A stretch of DNA of 64,000 nucleotides, taken from NCBI RefSeq assembly GCF_029968035.1, contig NZ_JASCIQ010000002.1, forward strand, positions 310,001 to 374,000, given 5' to 3'. Below the pieces are notes generated by a model, which saw only the letters and a list, made by a program, of their open reading frames with translations, did not search any database and was not told the origin of the DNA. The stretch is from Streptomyces cavernicola. Its GTDB lineage: Bacteria; Actinomycetota; Actinomycetes; Streptomycetales; Streptomycetaceae. The translations under genes and the position numbers were made by a program. Positions 18,776 through 27,710 of this stretch are shown here, piece after piece (position 1 is the first letter of the stretch; each line of letters opens with the position of its first letter).

Positions 18776-20536
18776 ATGAGCAGACCAGGGGTGGTGACCG
18801 GCATGGACGTTCACGCCGGAGTTTACGGACGGCAGTCCGTGGGGCGGGCGAACAAGTCCGAGGTCAGCACGGTCACGCAGAGGGTGGCTGGTGTGGCGGA
18901 GGCCGAGAGGCGCGGCGCCGTGAGCGTCACCACGTACGAAGACCTCGGCATCTCGGCGTTCACGGGCGACGGCCGCCCGGACTTCGACCGGCTGATCAAG
19001 GACTGCCACGACGGCCGCATCAACCTGATCGTCGTCTACTACATAAGCCGCCTCTCGCGGATGGACCCGCTCGACGCCATCCCCATCGTCACGGACCTGC
19101 TCAACCTCGGCGTGACGATCGTCAGCCTCACCGAGGGCGAGTTCCGCAAGGGCAACCTGATGGACCTGATCCATCTGATCCTGCGGCTCGACGCGGCCCA
19201 TAGCGAGAGCAAGAACAAGAGCGACGCCGTGCGGGGCGCGAAGAAGACGGCTGCGGCGCTGGGTGGCTACCTCGGCGGCAAGCCGCCCTACGGCTTCCGC
19301 ATGGTGCCCGCCACCCGAACCACCCCTGAGGGCAAGCCCATCGTGATCCAGCTCCTGGAGCACGAGCCCGACGAGGTCGCCGTGATCCAGAACGTCTGCA
19401 GGGCGATCAAAGAGCACAAGGACATGCCGTACGAGCCGGGCGGCGGCCGCAGGCACCCCGGCTCCCTGACGGGTATCTGCGCGCAGTTGACGTCGGACGG
19501 GGTGCCCACGAAGGGGCAGACTGTCGGCAAGGAGACCAAGGACAGCGTCTGGGATCCGAAGACCCTCATGCGCATTCTCCGCGACCCGCGCATCGCCGGA
19601 TACGCGGCGACGCCGACCTACCGCAGACGCGAGGACGGCAAGCTGACCAGCAAGGTCGAGAGCTACCGCATCCAACGGGACCCGGAAACGATGCAGCCGG
19701 TCGTGGCCTACCCGCCGATCATCCCGCCCGACGAATGGCACGAGCTGCAGAAGTGGCTCGACGGGCGGGGGCAGGGCAAGGGGCTGTCGCGCGGGCATGC
19801 CGTGCTGTCCGCGATGGACCTGCTGTTCTGCGACTGCGGTGCGGTCATGACGTCGCACCGCGCAACCGTCCCCAACCGGGGCGCGTACCGGTGCAGGCGG
19901 CGGAAGGCGCTGCCGGGTCAGCACGAGGGCGAGTGCACGATCAGCATGCAGGCACTGGACACCCACGTGGCCCGGCGAATCTTCGCCCTCGTCCAGACCG
20001 CCGAGGACGACCCCGAGACGGCGGTCGTCCTGGCCGAGGCCGCACGCCGCTACGCGGCACAGACCGAGCAGCCCGAGATCGCGGGCGAACGGCGCAGTCT
20101 CGTCGCCGAACGCGCCGACGCCAAGCAGGCGTTGGAGGAGCTGTACGACCGCGAGGAGGCCGGCGACTACGACGACCCGGTGGGTCGGCGCCGGTTCCGG
20201 GAACGCCGGGAGCGGCTGCTCGGCCGGATGGAACGGGCCGAGACCCGCCTCGCGGAGGTCGAGGAGGCGGCGACGCCGACCCTGCCGATCCACCTGTGGC
20301 TGCCGGTGGGCGCGGGAGACGTCGACCCGGTGGGGGAGGGCTCGTGGTGGGAGGCCGCGACGACCCAGGAGCGACGGGATTTCGTGAAGCTGTTCGTCCG
20401 GCGGATCACGGTCACGAAGGCGGCGGGCGCGGGGAAGTCGACGCCGGTCGAGCGGCGGACGCGGATCGAGTTCGTGAGCGCTGCGGGGGATGCGGTCGAG
20501 GCGGAGGAACTGGGCGACGAGGCCGCTGCTGCGTGA
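18776..20536 (+). CDS. int: Large serine integrase, phiC31 Int type
   Basis: A 586-residue large serine recombinase that joins attP and attB through a covalent Ser-DNA intermediate. N-terminal catalytic domain: GVYGRQS with the nucleophile Ser21 (Ser12 if counted from Met10, as in phiC31 Int), then YYISRLSR and GNLMDLIHLILRLDAAHSES. The recombinase domain (about 150-330) includes WDPKTLMRILRDPRIAGYAA. The zinc-ribbon domain has CDCGAVMTSHR ... YRCRRRK ... GEC (about 355-400), followed by a coiled coil (about 430-510). Its sequence resembles phiC31 Int along the whole length, including GKGLSRG and the C-terminal WW...RRDFVKLFV region. This explains insertion at phiC31 attB. Confidence 0.95.
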   Translation: MSRPGVVTGMDVHAGVYGRQSVGRANKSEVSTVTQRVAGVAEAERRGAVSVTTYEDLGISAFTGDGRPDFDRLIKDCHDGRINLIVVYYISRLSRMDPLDAIPIVTDLLNLGVTIVSLTEGEFRKGNLMDLIHLILRLDAAHSESKNKSDAVRGAKKTAAALGGYLGGKPPYGFRMVPATRTTPEGKPIVIQLLEHEPDEVAVIQNVCRAIKEHKDMPYEPGGGRRHPGSLTGICAQLTSDGVPTKGQTVGKETKDSVWDPKTLMRILRDPRIAGYAATPTYRRREDGKLTSKVESYRIQRDPETMQPVVAYPPIIPPDEWHELQKWLDGRGQGKGLSRGHAVLSAMDLLFCDCGAVMTSHRATVPNRGAYRCRRRKALPGQHEGECTISMQALDTHVARRIFALVQTAEDDPETAVVLAEAARRYAAQTEQPEIAGERRSLVAERADAKQALEELYDREEAGDYDDPVGRRRFRERRERLLGRMERAETRLAEVEEAATPTLPIHLWLPVGAGDVDPVGEGSWWEAATTQERRDFVKLFVRRITVTKAAGAGKSTPVERRTRIEFVSAAGDAVEAEELGDEAAAA

Positions 20537-20717
20537 TGCCGGTCACGGGAGCGCGGTGAAGTCACGACCCGAGATCGGGAAAAGCGCTGCGAATAAGGGC
20601 AAAAGGCCGAGGGAGGCTACACCCGAATCGCCGGTTACCCAAACCGGCGATTCTCCGGACCCTGGCTATTCCAAAGCGGCGATGTCCGTCGCGCTGTGAG
20701 TAGCCGGGAGCCCTCTT

Positions 20718-21389
20718 TTGTCTGCATCAGAAACCCACGCCAGGAGTTCGGCCCGCGCCGACCGAATCGCCCTCATGCCGGCGACGGAACCTGTCCGTTT
20801 CCGTATGCCACCCACGTCGACTGTTGATATCGCGGGAGACGTTGAGTTCGGCCGCGTCGTGGGCAACAAGCTGTTGTCCGAGCCGGTGTGGCGCCTGATC
20901 TCCGATTCGCCGTCAGTGGCCGAGGAATTCGGACGTTCGACCCTGTCCATCGTCATCGCCGGGCCGGAAGCCATCGGCATGGAGATGAAGTTGTGGGATT
21001 CCCGTGGTCTCGCCCACCACTGTGACGGCCGGGTGTTCCTGTCGCCCTCGGGCAGGGCCGGATCGCGGTGTGGCTGCCCACCGCTCATGGCTGAACGCAA
21101 GGAGCGGGCCAGGTTTGGCCAGGGGCCGCAGCCCGTCACGACTGTTCTGTTCCGGCTGGTCGGCGAGGCTGCTCAGGATGCGGCCATGCTCCGCTTCCGA
21201 TCGTCTTCGTGGCGATTCGCTGAGACGGTCGAAGCTCTCCGTGCGGACCTCGCGAGGGTTCACGGTCCCGCCCTCTGCGAACTCACCGTGGAATCCATCG
21301 AGTTCACCACAAGGAACGGTCGGCGGGTCGCGTACTACAAGCCAGCGGTCAAGGTGCGCGGGCCGTGGTCGCTTGACCTCGCGGCGTAG
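20718..21389 (+). CDS. Probable recombination directionality factor (phiC31 Gp3-like)
   Basis: A 223-residue protein directly downstream of the integrase on the same strand. It has a HHCDG ... GSRCGCPP cysteine cluster (about residues 101-122), a TTVLFRLVGEA strand, a LRFRSSSWRFAETVEALRADL segment and a C-terminal VESIEFTTRNGRRVAYYKPAVKVRG segment. This order (CDG, Cys pair, RL strand, SSSW helix, strand pair) matches my recollection of the Gp3-like family, whose phiC31 member binds integrase to drive excision. The match is from memory and not verified. The start is TTG with GGGAG 7 nt upstream; ATG at 20,775 is an alternative. Confidence 0.55.
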   Translation: MSASETHARSSARADRIALMPATEPVRFRMPPTSTVDIAGDVEFGRVVGNKLLSEPVWRLISDSPSVAEEFGRSTLSIVIAGPEAIGMEMKLWDSRGLAHHCDGRVFLSPSGRAGSRCGCPPLMAERKERARFGQGPQPVTTVLFRLVGEAAQDAAMLRFRSSSWRFAETVEALRADLARVHGPALCELTVESIEFTTRNGRRVAYYKPAVKVRGPWSLDLAA

Positions 21390-21625
21390 GACGGAATACG
21401 CCAACTCCCTTTAGTGGGTGGGGTTTCTGCCGTCAGAGATCTGGCCAATTGAAGCTGGACTTGTGCCCGCTGGGTGTGGCTGTGTGTGGTGCCCGCCGGT
21501 ACGCGGGGCCGAAATTCGGTCCGATCCGCGACGAGGTCAAGCCTCCGCCCCTTTCCCTTCCCGCCCTTGAACGACGGTGAGCTACCGGCCCCAAAGCCTC
21601 CGCCCACCGAGTAAGGACGCGCCCC

Positions 21626-22519
21626 ATGGCACGGATACGCACCATCAAGCCCGAAGCCTTCATCTCCGAATCGTTGGCTGCAGTAAGCGTGCTCGCCGAG
21701 CGGACCTTCGTCGGCCTGCTCACCCAGGCCGACGATCACGGCCGCTTCCGGGACCAGGCCGCCGTCATCGCAGGGGCCCTGTGGTCGCTGCGCCCCGAGC
21801 ACGGTCCGCTGGAGGTCGAGGACGACCTGACCCAGCTCGAAGCGGCGGGGCTGATCTGCCGGTACGGGGGCGAGGACGGGAAGCGATATCTGCACATCGT
21901 CACGTGGTCCAAGCACCAGAAGATCAACCGACCCAGCGGCAGTCGCCACCCGGCCTGCCCGCACCACCAGGGCCGTCGACCCACTGGGCCCTCCGCGCCT
22001 GTTCGCGGAGGAGTGCGTGAGGGCTCCGGCGGACGACGTGAGTCGTCCGTGAGTCACGACTTCGCAGGTCAGGGCGGATTCCGTGAGCCTTCACCACAAG
22101 CGCCGGAGGATGTCGTGAAGCCTCATGGTCCGGATCTAGGACCTAGGACCATGGATCTTGGATCTACCCCTTCGGGGGGCGCCAGCGCGCCCGCGCCCGA
22201 CACAACCTCGGCTCAGCATCTGATCGCCGAATACGTGACCGCATGTCCTCACCGGCCGCCGAACGACTTCCTCGGCCACCTCGGACGGGAGGTGAACAAG
22301 CTGGTCGGCGAGGGCATCGACGTAGACCACCTGCGTGCCGGGCTCGCCCTGCACCGGGCCAAGGGCGCGCACCCCAGCGTGCTGCCGAGCATGGTGCACG
22401 AGGCAATGAACGCCACGAGCACGCCCCACCGTGAGCCGAGGGGGACTGCACCCACCTTGGCCCGCCACACCGCGTGGACCAACCCGACCGACCCCGCCGC
22501 CTACGCCGAGGAGCTCTGA
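21626..22519 (+). CDS. Winged-helix replication protein (DnaD/replication initiator-like)
   Basis: A 297-residue protein. The first 105 residues (MARIRTIKPEAF ... RTFVGLLTQADDHGRFRD ... YLHIVTWSKHQKINRPS) form the winged-helix module typical of phage and plasmid replication proteins that act before a helicase loader. A variable basic linker follows, then a helical C-terminal region (about 190-280) with HRAKGAHPSVLPSMVHEA. AAGGA lies 9 nt before the ATG. The DnaC-like loader gene starts 2 bases after its stop, so the pair is an initiator-loader operon for element replication. Confidence 0.72.
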   Translation: MARIRTIKPEAFISESLAAVSVLAERTFVGLLTQADDHGRFRDQAAVIAGALWSLRPEHGPLEVEDDLTQLEAAGLICRYGGEDGKRYLHIVTWSKHQKINRPSGSRHPACPHHQGRRPTGPSAPVRGGVREGSGGRRESSVSHDFAGQGGFREPSPQAPEDVVKPHGPDLGPRTMDLGSTPSGGASAPAPDTTSAQHLIAEYVTACPHRPPNDFLGHLGREVNKLVGEGIDVDHLRAGLALHRAKGAHPSVLPSMVHEAMNATSTPHREPRGTAPTLARHTAWTNPTDPAAYAEEL

Positions 22520-22521
22520 AC

Positions 22522-23217
22522 ATGGCCGAACCTCAGCTCCTCGCCGAGCGGATGTCCCGCATCCTCACCGGTCGCGGTCTCCCCGCCGACGCCGCCGACC
22601 TCGCCCCCACCGATACCGAGGCAGACCCGTACGGCGCCACCGCCCTGGAACTGGCCGCCGCCCGCATCCCGGCTCGCTTCCGGCACGCGTACGCCGAACA
22701 CCCGGACATCAGCGCGTGGGTGGGCGAGATCGCTCGCGTCGGACGTCCGGGTCCTGGCGGCGCGCCGGGCATCGCAGAGGGCCCCTCGCTGCTGATCGCC
22801 GGACCGACCGGCACCGGCAAGACGTACCAGGCGTACGGGGCCGTGCGCGCCTTGCTAGCTGCCGGGGTCCGGCTGCGGTGGCAGGCAGTCACGGCCGCCG
22901 ACCTGTACGCGAACCTCCGCCCCCGCTCCGGCCACGACCCCGAGCGCGAGCTGTACACGCTGATGCGCTGCCCGCTGCTGCTGCTAGACGACCTCGGCGC
23001 GGCGAAGGCCAGCGAGTGGACCGAGGAGCTCACCTACCGGCTGATCAATCACCGGTACGAGCACCTGCGCCCCACGCTCATCACCACCAACCTGCCTATC
23101 CGAGACCTGCGTTCGAAGCTCGGCGACCGCGTCGCTTCGCGCCTCGCGGAGATGACCGACCGCGTCACGCTGACCGGTGACGACAGACGGCGGAGCGCTG
23201 TCCGCGCCGTCGAGTGA
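22522..23217 (+). CDS. DnaC/IstB-like AAA+ helicase loader
   Basis: A 231-residue AAA+ ATPase. The Walker A motif is GPTGTGKT at 94-101, Walker B is LLLLDDLG near 153-160, and sensor-1 is LITTNLP (about 190), followed by the Arg-finger region DRVASRLAEMTDRV. This is the layout of DnaC/IstB-type proteins, which place the replicative helicase on single-stranded DNA. The ATG follows the previous stop by 2 bases, with GAGGAG inside the upstream gene. The partner helicase is presumably the host DnaB. Confidence 0.85.
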   Translation: MAEPQLLAERMSRILTGRGLPADAADLAPTDTEADPYGATALELAAARIPARFRHAYAEHPDISAWVGEIARVGRPGPGGAPGIAEGPSLLIAGPTGTGKTYQAYGAVRALLAAGVRLRWQAVTAADLYANLRPRSGHDPERELYTLMRCPLLLLDDLGAAKASEWTEELTYRLINHRYEHLRPTLITTNLPIRDLRSKLGDRVASRLAEMTDRVTLTGDDRRRSAVRAVE

Positions 23218-23431
23218 CCCGGTTGCGCTCCCGCGTGCCGCGAGCTGTGCCCTGACCGTCCGCGCGCTTTCCGCCGCCATCTGCGGCGGCGACGAAGCCG
23301 ACCGCTCCGAGGTCGAGAAGGCCAGGCGTGAGCTGGACCGCCTCGTCAGGGCTGGGATCGCCAACCAGTACACCGGCGCCGCAGGCGGCAGCGGAGGCGA
23401 ACAGCAGGCCCGCTACCGCACCTCTCCGTAA
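23177..23431 (+). CDS. Small winged-helix-like protein of the replication module
   Basis: An 84-residue protein starting at a GTG inside the last 41 bases of the loader gene. The central segment (ADRSEVEKARRELDRLVRAGIANQYTG) looks like the second half of a winged helix, and the tail is polar (GGEQQARYRTSP). It resembles small proteins that sit after DnaC-like genes in Streptomyces elements; the function is unknown. The overlap with the loader suggests coupled translation. It could also be a remnant of a larger protein. Confidence 0.45.
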   Translation: MTTDGGALSAPSSDPVALPRAASCALTVRALSAAICGGDEADRSEVEKARRELDRLVRAGIANQYTGAAGGSGGEQQARYRTSP

Positions 23432-23642
23432 ACGCTTCCCCGTCCCATCTCACAGTCCCACCTCTCCACCCTGGACCTTCACTTTGAACTCCCTTGCCTC
23501 GATCACCCCGGCAGCCGTACCCGCCAGCCGCACCCGCCGCGCCGGCATCACCCTGCTCCCGCGCGTCCTCGGCCGCCTAGGACGCGGCTCTCGGCAACGC
23601 TCCGATGCCCGACCGGCGCACACACGTGCTGAGGGCCGTCGC

Positions 23643-24530
23643 GTGTCCCGCAGCGAACGCATCATCCTCGTCATCGGACTGGCGGCTGTCGTCCTTATGG
23701 CCTTCCGCGTCTCGTGGAACGCGCTGTCCGACGTGGCCCGCGCCATCGGAGCCGACGCCACGGCCGCCCTGCTCTACCCGATCGTGGTCGATGGGCTGAT
23801 GGCCCTCGCGCTCGTTGCCACGCTCGTACTGACTGGTGCTGACCGGAAGTTCGCGCTGCGGGTCCTGGCGGCCTACACGATCGCCAGCCTCCTCCTGAAC
23901 TACGTGCACGGCCTCGTCCCCGCGCTGCACACCACGTCGATCCGGTGGGGCCGACTGACCGACTGGGACCCCGCCAACTGGGCCCTGGTGCTCCTGGCGA
24001 CCTCGCTCCCGGTCGGGTCGATCTACTTCGGGTCGGACCTCGTGGCGAAGGTGCTGCATCACGAGCCCGAGCCGGCCCCCGAGCTCCTGACCGAGTCGGC
24101 TCCGGTGGAAGTCGCCGGGGTTCCCGCGACAGCGCCGACCGAGGCTGACGAGTCCGCCGCTGACCGACCGGCCCGGTCGACCGCCCTGGCGGAGTCGCCC
24201 GGAGTCAGCCCGCGTCGGGCGACCGGTCGGGTCCCCTCTACCGCGAAGCCGACCGCCGACCGACCCCGCACCGACGCCGAAGTCCTCGACGAGGCCCGTC
24301 GCCTGACCGCCGACTGGAACGGCGCCCAGCTGACCGCCGAGCGCCTGCGCAGCGCGCTACGAGTCGGACAGCGCCGAGCCCGCGCCCTACGCGACCAACT
24401 CCAGGCCGAGCGGATCGGCAAGGCCGAGTCCGCCGAGTACGACGGCTCCGAGGTCGAGCCTCAGGACGGCCCTGACGAAGACGCACCGCAGCAGCGAGAA
24501 CCCGGCGCAGCCCTCGCCAACTCCGCCTGA
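23643..24530 (+). CDS. DUF2637-type membrane protein
   Basis: A 295-residue protein with four hydrophobic segments in the first 135 residues (ILVIGLAAVVLMAF, TAALLYPIVVDGLMALALVATLVL, LAAYTIASLLLNYVHGLVPAL, WALVLLATSLPVGSIYF). The PIVVDGLMA motif is characteristic of DUF2637 proteins, common in actinomycete conjugative and mobilizable elements. The cytoplasmic half (residues 140-295) is acidic, with a helical DNA-binding-like region (DEARRLTADWNGAQLTAERLRSALRVGQRRAR). A role in plasmid spread or transfer is inferred. The GTG start is chosen because residues upstream are low-complexity and lack a start with a better ribosome-binding site. Confidence 0.72.
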   Translation: MSRSERIILVIGLAAVVLMAFRVSWNALSDVARAIGADATAALLYPIVVDGLMALALVATLVLTGADRKFALRVLAAYTIASLLLNYVHGLVPALHTTSIRWGRLTDWDPANWALVLLATSLPVGSIYFGSDLVAKVLHHEPEPAPELLTESAPVEVAGVPATAPTEADESAADRPARSTALAESPGVSPRRATGRVPSTAKPTADRPRTDAEVLDEARRLTADWNGAQLTAERLRSALRVGQRRARALRDQLQAERIGKAESAEYDGSEVEPQDGPDEDAPQQREPGAALANSA

Positions 24531-24596
24531 CCCCCCGAAAGCACGCCGGCCTCCCTGCGAAGCAACCGGCACCAGCACTCCACGGAGAACCGATCC

Positions 24597-25214
24597 ATGC
24601 GCGACCCTCAGGGCGAACTCCCCACAGACCAGCCGGGGATGACCACCGGCCTCAACAGCCGAGCAAGTTGGAGGTTCGGACACTCCCCCGTTGGGGGTGC
24701 GTCCGAACCCTGCCCCGCCCCAGGGGTGGCGGAGCCCGTCCGGCGCCAGGGGGCACCGGACGGAGACGCTGCGACCGAGGGCGGATCGCAGCTCAGCACG
24801 GCCGGTCGCAAGCACCGGGCGAGGGGCAAGGCGCGTGCGCGCGACAAGCAGCAGCGCCCCGCCGTCAGCGTGCGCCTGAACGACCACGAGCGTGACCTGA
24901 TCCAGGCCGGCGCCGACGAGGTCGGAATGAGCCTGGCGGGGTTCCTCGCCCACTCCGCGCTCGGCGCCGCCCGCGACCGCTCCCGTACCGCGGTCGTCAT
25001 AGCCAGCGAACGCGACGTGCTCACCGAGCTGTTCGGTGCGCGACGGCAGCTCGGCTGGGCGGGCAGCAACCTCAACCAAGCCGCCAAGGCCCTGAACTCC
25101 GGAGGCGACGTGCCTCATCTCCAGGAGGTGTTCGCGGACGTCCAGCGCACCGCCATCGCGGTGCAGAAGGCCGCCGACCGAGTCGCCAACCCGGACGAAG
25201 GACGGTCCAGTTGA
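24597..25214 (+). CDS. MobC-like relaxosome accessory protein
   Basis: A 205-residue protein. The C-terminal half matches the plasmid mobilization protein family: basic KHRARGKARARDKQQRPAVSVRLNDHERDLIQAGADEVGMSLAGFLAHSAL (a ribbon-helix-helix DNA-binding region, about residues 70-125). It is followed by RRQLGWAGSNLNQAAKALNSGGDVPHL, the N-Q-hA-Nxxg motif shared by MobC proteins. The N-terminal 65 residues are low-complexity. The stop overlaps the relaxase start (TTGA), so the two are translationally coupled. It should help the relaxase recognise or melt oriT. Confidence 0.82.
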   Translation: MRDPQGELPTDQPGMTTGLNSRASWRFGHSPVGGASEPCPAPGVAEPVRRQGAPDGDAATEGGSQLSTAGRKHRARGKARARDKQQRPAVSVRLNDHERDLIQAGADEVGMSLAGFLAHSALGAARDRSRTAVVIASERDVLTELFGARRQLGWAGSNLNQAAKALNSGGDVPHLQEVFADVQRTAIAVQKAADRVANPDEGRSS

Positions 25215-26926
25215 TTCCCCGCATCCACAAGCAGGGCAGCAAGACCCTGGGGCTGGTCCGCTACCTCTACGGCAAGGGCACCCACGAGGAGCACGTCGAC
25301 CCGCACCTCGTCGCCTCGTTCGACGGCATGGCCCCTGACCCCGGCCGCGATCCGTCGGCGACGAAGGAAGAGCTCCAGCAGCTCCTCGAACAGCCGCTCG
25401 CGCTGCTCAGCGCCGACCGGCGTCCGGAGAAGCACGTATGGCACTGCTCCGTGCGCGCCGCCCCGGACGACCCGGTGCTCAGCGACGAGCAGTGGGGCGA
25501 CATCGCTCGCCGCATGGTCGCGGCCACGGGCATCGACCCCGGCGACGGCGCCGGCTGCCGCTGGGCGGCCGTCCGGCACGCCGACGACCACATCCACATC
25601 ATCGCCACCCTCGTCCGCGAGGACGGCCGCCGCCCGAACCACCACCGCTCCGGCCAACGCGCCCAGGCCGAGGCCCGCCTCATCGAAGCCGATTACGGCC
25701 TTCACCGCGTCGCCCCCGGTGACGGCACCGCCGCCAAGCGCACGACCAGCGCCGAACGCCACAAAGCCGAGCGCCAGGGCCGCGACCGCGCCGCCCGCGA
25801 GGAACTGCGCGAGAGCGTCCGCCGCGCGGTAGCCGGTACCGCCTCCACGGACGAGTTCCTCGACCGGCTCCGGGACGCGGGCCTCCTCGTACGTACCAAG
25901 GTGCTGCCCTCCGGCGACCTGAAGGGCTACACGGTCGCCCTGCCCGGCGACCGCAACAAGAACAAGGAACCCGTCTTCTACGCGGGCTCAACCCTCGCGC
26001 CCGACCTGTCCCTGCCCCGGATCCAGGAGCGCTTCGCTCTCGACGCAGACCCGCTGAGGGCCAACGCCACTTCAGGGTCTCCGACTTCAGCTCCTGCCAC
26101 CGCCCGGCGCTCCACGTCCCACGCCGCCTGGCAGACCCTGCTCGCCCTCGACCACAGCACCGACGACGGGGCCGCAGCCGCGCAGATCGCCGCCACCGGA
26201 GAAGTGCTCGATGCGCTCGCCAAGACGTCCGCGCTCAACACCCGCCAAGAACTGCGGCAGGCAGCCGGGGAGTTCGAGCGTGCCTCCCGCTCCCACACCC
26301 GAGCCGAATTCCACCACGCCCAGGGATTGCGCCGGGCTGCCCGCGACCTGGTCCGCAGCGGGCCCGCGCTCGGCCGGGGGGAGGACGGAGCCGGTACGGC
26401 GATGGTGCTGGACATGCTGGTCTTCCTCACCATGGCCGCCGCGCACTGGCACGCACAACGCCACCACGCCCAGCAGGCCGAAGCCGCGCACCGAGCCGCC
26501 GAACACCTACGCGCCGCCTACCAGCAGGCGGCCGGTGAACCCTTCACCGTCCTGCGCGAACGCGGTCGCCGCATGGCTCCATCCCTGTACCGCCACTACG
26601 CACGCACCTTGCACGCCGCCCTGCCCGAGCTCGCCGACAGGATCGTTACCGAGCGGGGCTGGGACGCCTTGGCCATCACCATCGCCGACGCCGAACGCGC
26701 CGGCCACAACCCCCGCACTCTGCTCACCGAGGCGGCTACCCGCCGTGAACTCGACACCGCCGACTCCATCAGCGATGTCCTCGTCTGGCGCCTGCGCCGC
26801 AGCGCGGGCCTGCCCGCCTATGCACCGGCCTCCACTGCCCCAAGGATCAACCGAGCCAACGAACAGTCCGCAGAGGTACGGCGGATGCCCACCCCACCAT
26901 CAACGAATCGCGCCATCCGCCGCTGA
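25211..26926 (+). CDS. MOB relaxase (MobA/VirD2-like)
   Basis: A 571-residue relaxase that nicks oriT and pilots the transferred strand. The N-terminal relaxase domain (1-190) begins MIPRIHKQGSKTLGLVRYLYGKG with candidate catalytic tyrosines 18 and 20. It contains the metal-binding HADDHIHI motif (His123, His127, His129) and a downstream NHHRSGQRAQAEARLIEADYGL segment. The C-terminal helical region lacks helicase or primase motifs. The TTG start overlaps the MobC-like stop by 4 bases. No transfer ATPase accompanies it. Confidence 0.88.
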   Translation: MIPRIHKQGSKTLGLVRYLYGKGTHEEHVDPHLVASFDGMAPDPGRDPSATKEELQQLLEQPLALLSADRRPEKHVWHCSVRAAPDDPVLSDEQWGDIARRMVAATGIDPGDGAGCRWAAVRHADDHIHIIATLVREDGRRPNHHRSGQRAQAEARLIEADYGLHRVAPGDGTAAKRTTSAERHKAERQGRDRAAREELRESVRRAVAGTASTDEFLDRLRDAGLLVRTKVLPSGDLKGYTVALPGDRNKNKEPVFYAGSTLAPDLSLPRIQERFALDADPLRANATSGSPTSAPATARRSTSHAAWQTLLALDHSTDDGAAAAQIAATGEVLDALAKTSALNTRQELRQAAGEFERASRSHTRAEFHHAQGLRRAARDLVRSGPALGRGEDGAGTAMVLDMLVFLTMAAAHWHAQRHHAQQAEAAHRAAEHLRAAYQQAAGEPFTVLRERGRRMAPSLYRHYARTLHAALPELADRIVTERGWDALAITIADAERAGHNPRTLLTEAATRRELDTADSISDVLVWRLRRSAGLPAYAPASTAPRINRANEQSAEVRRMPTPPSTNRAIRR

Positions 26927-27019
26927 CAGCGCACCCGGCTCGGAGACTTCAACTCCCGTTGTCAGTGCCTGATGTCAGGCTGGTCGCCACAGCCCGACCG
27001 GACCCGGAGGACAGAGAGC

Positions 27020-27622
27020 ATGACTGCACCCGACCTCGGCCCACTGGACATCACCCGCCGCAGCGCCGGTGAGTCGATACGCGCAAACGGCGAAACCGTA
27101 GGAACGCTGGGCGAGTTCTGGAGGTGGTCCTGCTCCGACCTGGCCAACAACACCATGCGCGGAATCCTGGCCGAGTACTTCGTGGCGACGGCCCTGGGCG
27201 CGGAGACCGGCACCCGTACAGAATGGGACACCGTCGACATCCGTACGCCTGAGGGATGGCGCGTCGAGGTGAAGTCGGCCGCGTACCTGCAGTCATGGGG
27301 GCAGGAGCGGCTCTCGGAGATCTCGTTCTCCATCGCGCCGGCCTCCGGCTGGGACAACCAGACCGGCAAGTCCTCGGCCGAAGTGCTCCGGCGCTCCGAC
27401 GTGTACGTGTTCTGCCTGCTGCACCACCAGCGCAAGCAGACCCTCGACCCCCTGGACCTCGACCAGTGGACCTTCTACGTCCTGCCCACCCGCGTCCTCG
27501 ACGAGCAGCGCCCGAGCCAGAAGACCATCAGGCTGTCCAGCCTCAAGCGCTTCGACCCGGCGGAGACCGACTTCACCGGCCTTCAGAAAACGATCGCCGC
27601 GTGTGTCGAAGGCACCCCGTAG
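27020..27622 (+). CDS. PD-(D/E)XK-type nuclease-like protein
   Basis: A 200-residue protein with the layout of a restriction-endonuclease-like fold: a helix with a Glu (RGILAEYFVATALGA, about residues 44-58), then a D...EVK core (WDTVDIRTPEGWRVEVKSAAYLQSW, with Asp near 71-74 and Glu-Val-Lys near 83-85), and a C-terminal strand/helix (RRSDVYVFCLLHH ... DQWTFYVLPTRVLD). The ATG has GGAGGA upstream. It stands alone, without a methylase or specificity subunit. A defence or element-maintenance role is inferred, not shown. Confidence 0.6.
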   Translation: MTAPDLGPLDITRRSAGESIRANGETVGTLGEFWRWSCSDLANNTMRGILAEYFVATALGAETGTRTEWDTVDIRTPEGWRVEVKSAAYLQSWGQERLSEISFSIAPASGWDNQTGKSSAEVLRRSDVYVFCLLHHQRKQTLDPLDLDQWTFYVLPTRVLDEQRPSQKTIRLSSLKRFDPAETDFTGLQKTIAACVEGTP

Positions 27623-27710
27623 CCTTGCCGAGGCTCTGGGCATCACCACCGTGCTCGCGACCAGCGAAGCGGCCACGGTCGCTGAGCTGGAGGGGCTCCT
27701 CGGCGCGACG

